A DNA stretch of 64,000 nt, taken from positions 7,348,842-7,412,841 of the forward strand of contig CM041197.1 in assembly GCA_023078555.1 (NCBI GenBank), in the 5' to 3' direction. The stretch is from Ulva prolifera (lineage: Eukaryota > Chlorophyta > Ulvophyceae > Ulvales > Ulvaceae). Both the position numbers and the translations under genes were made by a program. Under the pieces are notes generated by a model. The model did not search any database and was not told the DNA's origin. It saw only the letters and a program-made list of their open reading frames with translations. Below, in pieces: positions 47,711-57,087 of this stretch (position 1 is its first letter; the number at the start of each line of letters is the position of its first letter).

Positions 47711-50700
47711 ATGCCGGACAACCTTGAGTTTCAGTTCAAGCGAGCAGCCGCGATCTTGATAGACAAAGACACTGCGGACGACGATTCGGATAATGGGATG
47801 CTGGATGTGCTAGCGAGGAGTGTCTGGCGAAGGGGAGGGGGGTCGGACGGCATGACACTGGCGTCGGCCAACGACGAGGAGGCCACCTTGGACGTCGACA
47901 ACGTGGAGTCCCTCAAGAGATGTATAACTTTCTACTTCAAGAAGGGGAGGATCGCCGGCGGCATCGAGCCCCCGGTGCTGGTGCTGCCCATCAATCCACG
48001 GAAGAATCGAGGCTCCGCTCCAGGTGCGTCGGCACACACAGCGGCCTCCACTGCTACCGCTGCGACGGGCGACAGCGATCAAGTGTGGGAGGTACTACAG
48101 TCGGGAGTGCTGCTGTGGACTGACAAGTTGTCGGCGATCCTGGGCCAGATGAGGGACGAGGACAAGGCGTCCCCGCTCATGAAGGCGCTGCTGAAGGACG
48201 ACGGCGACCCAAAGCTGCGAATGTACGAAGGTTGTATGCTGATGCATCAGCACGTTGGCGCGATCACTGCGGCAGCAGCTGGGGTACGCTTTTGCAAGCC
48301 TGCTAACAAAATGAACCTGTTTCGCCGGGCTGAGTTGCTGGGGCGGTTGCCATACGGTAATGTGAAGATTACGGTAGATTGCGATGAACTCGTGTTGTCA
48401 TGTATGGCTGAGCATGTAGAGTGATTGACCCAGTTGTTGTTTTCGTGCTGGAAGTGGTCGCCGCGGACCGTGCGCCGCGGGAGGCAATGTCCACCGCAGT
48501 ACATCGATGATGACCAGAATTGATTGACTTGTGCAGCCGGGCAAAAAGGGGACGGCGTACACGGCTGCGAGGAACATAGCAAAAGCGTTTCGGGGCCAGA
48601 CAAGCATGATGAGGGAACTGAAGTACAAGTGCGTTCCCTCTTGAGCATGCGACATCACGATCTTGACAGGATGCTCACGTTCGGCCATAATCAGCGGCCC
48701 TCCTGTGTTCGTGTAAGCACACACGCCCAGTCCTGACCAAGCCGACTCCTGCAGCGGTTTCGCTAAACGAGCATTTGATCACAACAAAAAGATGCGGCAG
48801 AGCGAGCGAGCCCGCGAGGACCCGAAAGTGACCTCGGCAGTGACGGGCGTAGAAGAGGAACAGGCGCGTGCTCCCTTCTCCCGGATCATGACATGCATGA
48901 CTTGCCCGAATGGTCGGTGGCCCACCAACCATTCGGGGCGCGTGGATAGTGACATGACATGCATGACTTGCCCGAATGGTCGGTGGCCCACCAACCATTC
49001 GGGGCGCGTGGATAGTGACATGACATGCATGACTTGCCCGAATGGTCGGTGGCCCACCAACCATTCGGGGCGCGTGGATAGTGACATGACATGCATGACT
49101 TGCCCGAATGGTCGGTGGCCCACCAACCATTCGGGGCGCGTGGATAGTGACATGACATGCATGACTTGCCCAAATGGTCGGTGGGCCACCAACCATTCGG
49201 GGCGCCTGGATCGTGATATGACATGCATGACTTGCCCGAATGGTCGGTGGGCCACCAACCATTCGGGGCGCGTGGATAGTGACATGACATGCACGACTTG
49301 CCCGAATGGTCGGTGGCCCACCAACCATTCGGGGCGCGTTGATAGTGACATGACATGCATGACTTGCCCGAATGGTCGGTGGGCCACCAACCATTCGGGG
49401 CGCCTGGATCGTGACATGACATGCATGACTTGCCCGAATGGTCGGTGGGCCACCAACCATTCGGGGCGCGTGGATAGTGACATGACATGCCTGACTTGCC
49501 CGAATGGTCGGTGGCCCACCAACCATTCGGGGCGCGTTGATAGTGACACGACATGCATGACTTGCCCGAATGGTCGGTGGGCCACCAACCATTCGGGGCG
49601 CGTTGATAGTGACATGACATGCATGCCTGCCCGAATGGTTGGTGGCCCGCCGACCATTCGGGCTGACATGCATGTCACTCGTGCGCTCGTGCGCCGCGCC
49701 TAACTTACCGTTGCAGACCCATATGATGTGGACGGTGTGCTACTGCGAACACATTAAGCAACCGCATACTAGTGCGCGTGACAAGCGCAAGCCACTGACA
49801 CATCACCTATCCATGCAGCTGTCCAGAATCGGAACCAGGCTTGCTTACGGCGATGGCACGATGAAGTCAGCCGCGCAGTGGGCACGAGAAGAAGGAGTGT
49901 ACGTGGCTGACAACCACTACTTCAGGGATTTCATACAGGGCAATCTAAAAAGGGAACAGACAGCGGAATCTCCGTTGCGTCCCACCCACCGGAAGAGCCA
50001 GAAGGGTGGCCGGGTACGTGTTCGCGGCCATGCTGTACATGAGGCAGGGACATGAATGCGATGCCAGTCGTAGAAGTCGCGCCGACACAGAATCGCGACG
50101 TGCCTTGCTACGCAGGCCGAGACCAGCAACGGCGGGAGACGCGCCCGCAAGAGAGGCAGCGACAGGTCAATCGCCGATCTCCCTCCTTCACCTCCGATCC
50201 TTACCCGAACACGGAAGGATTCGACTCCCACTGACAGTGACGACCAAGCATTTGAGGAGTTACCCCACACAATGGAAGTTGCGGACGACGAGATGCCCCA
50301 GGCCAAGGCTCGGAGAAGCGACGCAGCAGAAATGGACATACAGGAGGATGAACCGGTGCGCCTCTATTTGTACATATCTCCATATGGTTGACATAAACTG
50401 TGCTTGCATAAGTCCAAGCTCGTGTACGTGCGTTCGTGATGATGTAGTGAGCTTGATGAGGCGCATCAATGGTATGTATCGTATACATGCTGGTCATGTT
50501 TCAGTAGGTGCGAGAGATCTTGTGACAGCAACGTTGTTCTGCAGAAGGCCAAGAAGAAGGACACGCATCCGGCTCTGGAGAAACGACAGGCAGACGCCGA
50601 CCTCGAATCTCTCCGGAATGCATGCAAGGTTCTCAATCAGAGAATAGCCGAGTCTCAGGATGAATTAGCGAAGCTGGCATCCGGCCCCGCCCGCACGCGG

Positions 50701-50885
50701 AAGGGTCCGCAGACAAAGAAGCTCGATGATTCCATTAAACAGGACCAGGTGTGCCACAGCGAATCTCAACGAGTTGGACCGACGACCTATGCATGCAATA
50801 TGTGTGTACTGGTTTGATACAGCGGCGGGGCGTGCAGGAGGAGGTCCGGGCCCTTCAGCAGACCTTGATTGAGATGCTGTCGTGA
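47711..50885 (+). CDS. Gene D of element B: about 498-residue coiled-coil protein, candidate TNPA-like partner
   Basis: Proposed exons 47711-48283, 48537-48628, 48755-48839, 49819-50013, 50071-50355, 50545-50748 and 50823-50885 sum to 1497 bases with consistent phase. The exon 3 donor is the least certain border. The N-terminal 190 residues (DNGMLDVLARSVW, ITFYFKKGRIAGG) have no recognised domain. Then follow AKRAFDHNKKM, WAREEGVYVADN, a basic RRARKRGSDR stretch, an acidic stretch and a C-terminal coiled coil (LEKRQADADLESLRNACKVL, QEEVRALQQTLIEML). Every block recurs in A in the same order. Intron 3 contains the P2 array at 48888-49680. In En/Spm, TNPA binds subterminal repeats and dimerises through a C-terminal region; this protein has a similar general make-up, but no sequence link to TNPA was seen. 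Confidence 0.78.
48888..49680. repeat. Palindromic array P2, right array of element B (twelve 66-bp units)
   Basis: Twelve units, very uniform, each with GACATGCATGACTTGCC, then a palindrome of arms CGAATGGTCGGTGG and CCACCAACCATTCG, then GGGCGCGTGGATAGT. The unit is divisible by three, so frames of about 300 codons cross it on both strands; these are not genes. The array is inside intron 3 of gene D. The homologous intron of element A carries the P1 array. Confidence 0.92.
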
Positions 50886-51306
50886 GTGAGGTGAAGACAC
50901 AGGTTAAAGATGACCCCGAAGATGTCTGTCGATTAGTTGTACACCAACGAGGGCTCAGAAGAAACTGTCGCTGAGCACGGGCGGGCGTGACTGAGTGTAT
51001 GAGTGGGGTATATGACATGTTAGAGGTGGCATTATCTGGTTTAGTAGTAATGTCGGTCCGTATGGACAGGCAGAGGTCACAAGGTGACGATATCTCAATG
51101 TAAGCGATGTCTCTGATAGTCTATGATTGCCTATGCAAGCCAGGACCGCCTGCCTATAAATTCGTATGAACACATCAACAAAGCTGTCTTGTTTCGGAAC
51201 CACGGTGTACATGCTGCTTGGATATGCACGCAAAACTGCCTTTCTCGCCGGACCGTATGTCATGTGTGCACCAATCGCGATTCTCGTCGAAAGCGTGGTA
51301 CACCTG

Positions 51307-51365
51307 TTACAATAGAGTGTAGGGAGAGAACAAACACCGATATCGAGTCTCAGCCGAATCAACGT
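51307..51365 (-). mobile_element. Diverged LINE-1 tail near the right end of element B
   Basis: A degenerate reverse copy of the LINE 3' end (GAGAACAAACACCGATATCG, CAGCCGAATCAACG). An imperfect direct repeat, CGTGGTACAC and CGTGGCACAC, flanks it and could be the target duplication. Confidence 0.45.
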
Positions 51366-51419
51366 ACACGTGGCACACATGTAAAGGAGGCCTCGCTAAC
51401 CTCACCACGTACGTAATCT

Positions 51420-51826
51420 GCCTCCGGCACGATCGGTCACAGAGTAACCAAGTAATAACCCCTCATGAACCAGCATGTTCGTCCAGGCTTCCGTACGGCT
51501 TCCGCAAGGCTGCCGGAACGTTCCCGGATCCGTCATCGTTCCGAAATTTTAAGCATTCTTCCTCAAACAGTCCTCTGGATGCATTGCGGATCCTTCGCGC
51601 GTTCCGGCACCACTCCGAAAACGTTCCGGCGGTACACCCACGTGGAGTGCACTTGCAAACCACCCGGTCGGAACGCTCGCGGAACTTCCTCCCACACTCC
51701 GGGCTGCCTTCCGGACGCTCCGCCAACAGTCCTTTCGCCGTTCCGGGGGGCTCCGCCACGCCTCCGCCCCTCTTCCGCGAGCCGTCCTCGCACCTTCCTC
51801 ACCACCACGTCACCATTCTCCTAGTG
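51420..51826. repeat. Right terminal region of element B
   Basis: About 400 bp dense in GTTCCGG, TTCCG and CGGAAC motifs in both orientations, ending in the terminal inverted repeat. The same motif density occurs in the first 250 bp of the left end. It is the expected place for transposase-complex subterminal sites. Confidence 0.7.
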
Positions 51827-51829
51827 CTC

Positions 51830-52056
51830 GTATCATGGCAGCCGGCGCAGACATGCGAAGGCCACTTGCAGCGGTAAGGTACGTCCACAGTCCGGCAGAT
51901 TATACCTGGGTCGGCGGATGATTCGGTGCCAAAGTCCAAGGTCCATCCGACTGCTCGCATCCGATGTCGTCGGAGAGGTATCAGAGAGTAAAAGGACTTT
52001 CGGAATCTGGCGGACGACACCCGGATCCGTTTCAGAGTGTCGCCATTCTCCTAGTG
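51830..52056 (-). repeat. Right terminal segment of element A (R-type end)
   Basis: The 227 bp beyond element B. Read from the outer end it matches the left end of element C over about 150 bp (ACGGATCCGG, GTCCGCCAGATTCCGAAAG, CATCGGATGCGAG). It shows that B inserted very close to the end of A. Confidence 0.85.
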
Positions 52057-52059
52057 CGG

Positions 52060-55000
52060 CATATTCCGATCATGAGAACGCCCCGGTGTGTTGCTAGTTT
52101 CGGTCACTGGATCTGCGCAGCTGTCGAGTGGCCTGTGAAACTTGCTGTGGCAAAACCATCATCTGTGCGATCATGCTGTCCACTTCCCTCGAATACGGCA
52201 TCTATTGTCATGACCAAATGCTGAAGAGATCCATGGCTAGAACACCTCGGCTAGACTGAGCAGGTGATGTGTTTGTTACAAAATTGTGTCACCTAGCTGG
52301 CCTGGGGGCAGAAGTGCCTGCCAGAGGTACCCATCCTTCATCGCATGTTTAGGCCATGGCTTGTATTTGGTTGTTCGGCAAGCCCCGAATTAGCCCGATT
52401 TTACGTCGGCCATGGTGTTGCGTGCAACGGCAGCGCGCCTTGCCAGGAGGGCGACAAATTGTGTTTCGTGAAACACTAGATGTGATCCGATCCCAGATAG
52501 CATGTGTGCACCAGTGTACCTCCAAAGAATTGACTCGTCAAGGGATTACTGTCCTCGCGCCCTCTGCCGTTTGCTGTGCTGCCAGCATGCTAGCGTCGTA
52601 GCAGCAGTGTTCCACGCTGTGCTAAGCTGTGCAGCAAGCTAGGCAGGTTAGCCAGGGGCAGGTTAGCCAGGGGCATGACGAACCGAAGGGGCATCGTTAT
52701 GTTTGTTGGCCTAGAGCTGCGTTGAATGGAGGGTGTGGCTTGGGGGGATTAGGGGTGTGGGTGAGTGGGTGAGTGGGTGAGTGTGGGTGCGTGTGCGTGT
52801 GTAGATGCGTCTCTGGTGCGGGTGTGGAGACGTCGTTCTGCGCTCAGGACCCGCGGTTGAGTTTGGCGTGGGTCAGCGTCCGATGTGATTGGTGGCTATG
52901 GGATGCTTGTGCGTTGCCCTGGAGGTGCTACTAGCCCCTCCGGCTTTGACCCTGTAACACAACAAGCATATGGATCTACATCCACACGCTCACGCTTATG
53001 TAGAGGGCACGGGGTCAGGGATGCATAGGAAGATCCAGTGCAGCCTAGAGCTTTGGCAGCGGAATTATCTGCATGCATGTTGTGGTCATCATTCAAGCCT
53101 ATCCAGTCCAAATGAGCAGTAATGGCGGCTTTGCATGCCATTCTGACTCGTTGTCGCAGGAAGTGAGTGACACCAAACCTGGTCCTGATTCACGAGGAAC
53201 GAAGGTAACATACACATGTGGTCCACAACATTTGACGCAACAGGGACTGCAATGATTGATTGTGCACGGGTGGACAGTGTAGACGACAGCACTCTGGAGG
53301 TCGGCATCCTGGAAGAAGCCTGTACACTTCACACTTGCTAGCCTGTCATTCCCAGTGGAGGGTCACGCTATAGAATTCGCACAGTGCTCCACTTCAGGCT
53401 CACCTCGTTCGCAACAGTGAGCCAGAATGATCCACTGCAATCATGAAGCTGCCAATCACAGTGACGTTCTGATCGACCTTCATGTTATTCTGCGGTGTTG
53501 ATGTACGCTGTCTGGCTGTGCCGTGCAAGCAGCGATGAACAATACACGACCGTACAGCAACAAACTGCCGGGCAACACCACAGACAACGCATCCGCACTG
53601 GTCACGATCAGGTGCATCAATGCTACAGACTGCGCTCGCCTGGAAGCCTCTGCTCGCGCGCCGCTGAGTGCCTGGTGGAATGCGAACGGGCCCGACCCTC
53701 CTGAGCCGTAAACAAGCTAAAGCGATCAAAACATTTCACAGTGTATTTGAAAGATTAGAATACAGGGCACAAGCGTGGGCGTGCCTCGGAGGGCGTTGCA
53801 GAGCACGAACTGTTAAAAAGGCATGCGCAGCTTTTGCACAGATTTGATGCGTGAATAGAGGCGACCTGTATTCCGTGAAATTGTAAACATTCGTGCGCAT
53901 CAATGAAGGGACCCTGTTGCTGCCATTCGATCGTACGCCATGCTTACGTCGGACACGCTTCTCGCCATTGCGCGGGGAAGCATCGGAGAGCGTCGCTGGG
54001 TATGCGTACCTCACCGTCACGACTATATACAGTTACATGTACCTTTATGTCAATGCCAATCTGCGGAACACGCATACAGACACTCGCCGTGTACATGCAG
54101 CGTGTCACCGCCTGGTGAAGTGTGCTCAGACACAGGCGCACTGCACGCAGCGACTTGTTGGCGACAGGTGTTGACTCGACACGTGCAAAGCCGCAATTGT
54201 AGCTCCGAAGACGTCATCTCTGCGCTGCAGATGCCTGGTCCGAATGCAGGCACCTCACTCGGCCGAGCGCCGCATGCATTCTGCAGCGTGGCGTCAGGCC
54301 TGCAGGCCATGGCCATGGCCAGTGCACTCGACTCTGTTCATGTTGTGGCACAAGGACGGGTGAAAGTAGCAATCATGTTGTTTCTACGAAAAAACGAGTG
54401 TACAGTGCCACTTACACCAAGATCAAGGACCACGTTGCAAGTCCCCAGGTACCTCGCCAAACGGGCTCGATAACGATGAGTCATTTGACGTCTGCGGGCG
54501 TGAATCAGGCAAGGAGCACCTCAGCTGAGAGCACTGTAAGTGTGACGCGACTTCACACCGATGTATCGCGGACCCGGCCCCACAGCACGGCACTGGTCCT
54601 GACAGCACCGCGTGCCATGTTCGTTTCGTCCATGCACAGATATCTCGAAGATCTTGATTGCCCACCGGGCCTTAGAGGCTCCGCCCCCTCCCGACGTGTC
54701 GGATCGCCCCCCTCGCCACCGATTCCACGCGTTTTTAGTGTAGCGATCGCCCCCTGGCGCCGCGTCGACCGCGTACATGGTCAACTGTTCCGGAATATTC
54801 GATCAATCGTTCCGGCATGGTCCCGGCACCGACCTTCACAGGTCCGCGCGAAACCTGCAGCGTGCGGACGTGCGGCGACACAGCCGGAAACAGGTACACA
54901 ATTAATTTTGCTGCATGCTTCGATATGCCGTCCCAGCAGGACAGCGGTGCAGCCCGTTCATGTCCCGGCGTACCGGCTGCCGAGCAGACTTGGCACGGAC

Positions 55001-56890
55001 GGTTGCTTTCACCGATCAGACAAACTTTGCAGCTGCACATGTAGATGCCGAGATTCTGTAGTTTACAAGCGGCGTTCCCGCTGCATGCGTTGATCATTTC
55101 GCTGGCTGCATCCTCTGTTTCTGTAGTCGACGATGCTCTGTGCGAGCTGTGAGCCGTGCTGAATGCCTGCTGTGTGCGAATCCAACCGCGCACAGCTTGC
55201 AGAGGATTGATATCGTCTCAAGCAGCCGTATATGCTGCGACTGCCTGCCCTGGTCTGCCTCCGATGAAGTTCGATTGGTAGCCATCTTCGGACTGATGGT
55301 CCGGGTATGCTGTCACAAATCACACTCTTGCTTCTTGCGGCCCTGTCGATCGTATGGCCATGCTGCATCGAGCATAGTGTCACAACAGTATGTTCCACGC
55401 AGAGCTGTCAATGATGCAACAGCTCTGTAGTGCCCGCGACGCCTGGCCACTCTCCTTTGCTGTGCACCGCTTCGCTGTCTATACACTCGCAGAGATCTCT
55501 GGAGAAAGGCAACGAGGCTCATGTCACCGCATTAGACTATGGCGTTTGCTCTGCTCGGCTGCTTGCACAGCAGCATGACGTGCTGTCCCAGCGTATACGC
55601 TGGGACAGCTACCAAGCAGTACGTACCAGCTACCAAGCACGCCGGATGCAACGTTAACACATCATCGATTGTTCGCTCAACACATGTACCGTTCTGTAGC
55701 TCACATATAGCTGGAGAAGCGACATGCTGCGTTGCTATTCCAGCGGCATGTACCGTCGCTGTTGCGAAGATGCACTACCGCTGCGCACACTGCAGCACAA
55801 GCCCTCGACAACTGACAAATAAACTCTCGACTGCACATTTTGCTGCATCGCACAGCATGCACTGTCTGCCGATGGCCACAATCCGCTATTTCACTGAGCC
55901 GCTCCGTGACAGCACTTACAGTCTGTTCAGCACCACAGCCTGCTGCAGCCCCTCACGACATAGATCTGGCCAGTCGTTTCGGTAGCACAATTGGCGCTGG
56001 CCTTCTGATAGCAAAGCAAGCAGACCACTCGAAGCATGGAACGATGGAATAGCAAAAACAACACAATGTCACACAAGCAGCAGCACTGCGGTGCTTGAGG
56101 CATGCACATTCAGGCCTGCATTCTCTGCACATGGACAGATGTCATCTGATCACAGAAGAACTCAAGTTATCGCAACAGAAGCTTGCACACTCTGGCCCAC
56201 ACCATCTGTCCTTTGCTAGGAACTCAATGGGCACCACAACATAGAGCAACACAGCACAAGTTGCTACAAATGAAGCTTGCACTTCTAGAGCCAGGCTATC
56301 CTCCCACTGCGAGGGACCAACAAACATGCACTCACACTGGCTTCAAACTCCGAAGCATGCACGCCCACCACAACACCTGCAGCCATCTGCCCTCTTCAGA
56401 GCATACACACGTTCACAACTACCTAAAACGTTCAGAACAGCTGTTGCTGCTACCTAAGTGCCCTGCTGCCACCATCTCAGCACCTCGGCCCCACATGCCA
56501 CCTCCGCAGCCCCTCGCCCCCGTGGACGGGCCTGTTGAGGCTACAGCAACCACATCACATATATCGGAATCCCGAAACCTAGCGCGCACCCCGCCCGGTG
56601 GGCTAGGCACGTAGTGCCATCGTTTTATAAGGCCTTGCCCGGGACAATCCGGAGGTGCTTGTTGCCTGGGTCGGACTCTCCGGGCCTGCCTTTAGCTCGC
56701 TCTATCCACAGAGCGCCGCAGTGATGGTGTAAGCCCAGTGAGCCACGCATGCATCAACAAGTGCCCGCGCCTCGTCCCTGGCTCATGCACGAAGACGTGT
56801 GAGGCGTCGTCGCGTTGTCGGCGCGGCAACAGCTGCGACGTGATGGAGAGGTCGTCGACTCTTTGCATTCCAGTGTGAATAAGCGTAGCA
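52060..56890. other. Host flank with no confident gene
   Basis: Between element A and the right copy of the segmental duplication. Contains a GTGGGTGA-type microsatellite (about 52738-52800) and a 28-bp palindrome (55582-55609). Some open frames may be exons of secreted proteins: 53523-53711 (ends NGPDPPEP, several Cys) and 54817-55044 (GPRETCSVRTC, YTINFAACFDM). A longer frame at 53940-54473 has a Cys-rich middle. None has splice support or a homologue in this window, so no gene is claimed. Confidence 0.4.
55582..55609. repeat. Perfect 28-bp palindrome
   Basis: GCTGTCCCAGCGTA followed directly by its reverse complement, with no spacer. It could form a cruciform or hairpin or be a dimeric protein site. 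It is outside all recognised elements and occurs once. Confidence 0.85.
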
Positions 56891-57087
56891 ACAAACATCT
56901 ACTGCAGCGTGATGTTTCGGGAAGGCTGGCTCGCCTCTGCAGATGTGTCACAGATGGGACGCTTGCCTAGTTGGGAAACTGCGCTTCGACATTGGTCCGG
57001 GCATTGCAGAAGTTCACTCGACAGTCCTGCACGTGCTAAAGGTTCCCGTCGATCAGGTGGCTGTCAAGTCGAGAGTCGATATCAACG

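Larger units (their letters stand above)
33145..51826. mobile_element. Element B: 18.7-kb CACTA transposon with four apparently intact genes
   Basis: Ends are CACTAGGAGAATGGTGACAT at 33145 and its inverted partner finishing at 51826; the inverted repeat is about 18 bp. The target duplication is CTC at 33142-33144 and 51827-51829. Genes: C (34840-39299, plus), U (42465-39598, minus), T (47235-42864, minus) and D (47711-50885, plus). Terminal zones are rich in GTTCCG/CGGAAC motifs, unlike A's GTCCG, which fits a family with its own binding specificity. Three arrays of a GAATGGT-type palindrome lie at 33665-34560, 42680-42832 and 48888-49680. It inserted near the right end of A in the opposite orientation, leaving only 227 bp of A beyond it. 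Confidence 0.93.
7495..52056. mobile_element. Element A: CACTA transposon, outermost host of the nest
   Basis: The left end is CACTAGAAGAATGGCG at 7495. The right end, reverse complement CACTAGGAGAATGGCGACA, finishes at 52056. The 3-bp target duplication CGG is at 7492-7494 and 52057-52059. It carries genes D (8314-10742, minus), T (11079-24237, plus), U (24562-27879, plus) and C (28427-32331, minus), all damaged. Three younger CACTA elements lie inside: D-element 11534-14121, C-element 15880-21930 and B 33145-51826. Removing them with their duplications leaves about 17.2 kb, close to B's 18.7 kb. The right terminal piece of A is only the 227 bp after B. Its terminal zones are rich in GTCCG/ATCCG motifs. 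Pairing these two ends is supported by matching duplications and by element C, which has the same two end types. Confidence 0.85.

Noticed and set aside
48888..49680. CRISPR-like appearance: regularly spaced palindromic units
   Set aside because: Units are contiguous and identical including the part between palindromes; there are no unique spacers or cas genes, and the context is a eukaryotic transposon intron.
48675..49703. Overlapping frames of about 300 codons on both strands
   Set aside because: They follow the 66-bp array inside intron 3 of gene D; the unit is divisible by three and lacks stops.
8314..50885. A giant inverted duplication centred near 33.6 kb
   Set aside because: A and B do carry the same genes in mirror order, but their sequences are diverged, their ends and arrays are different, and B has its own CTC target duplication, so it is an independent insertion.
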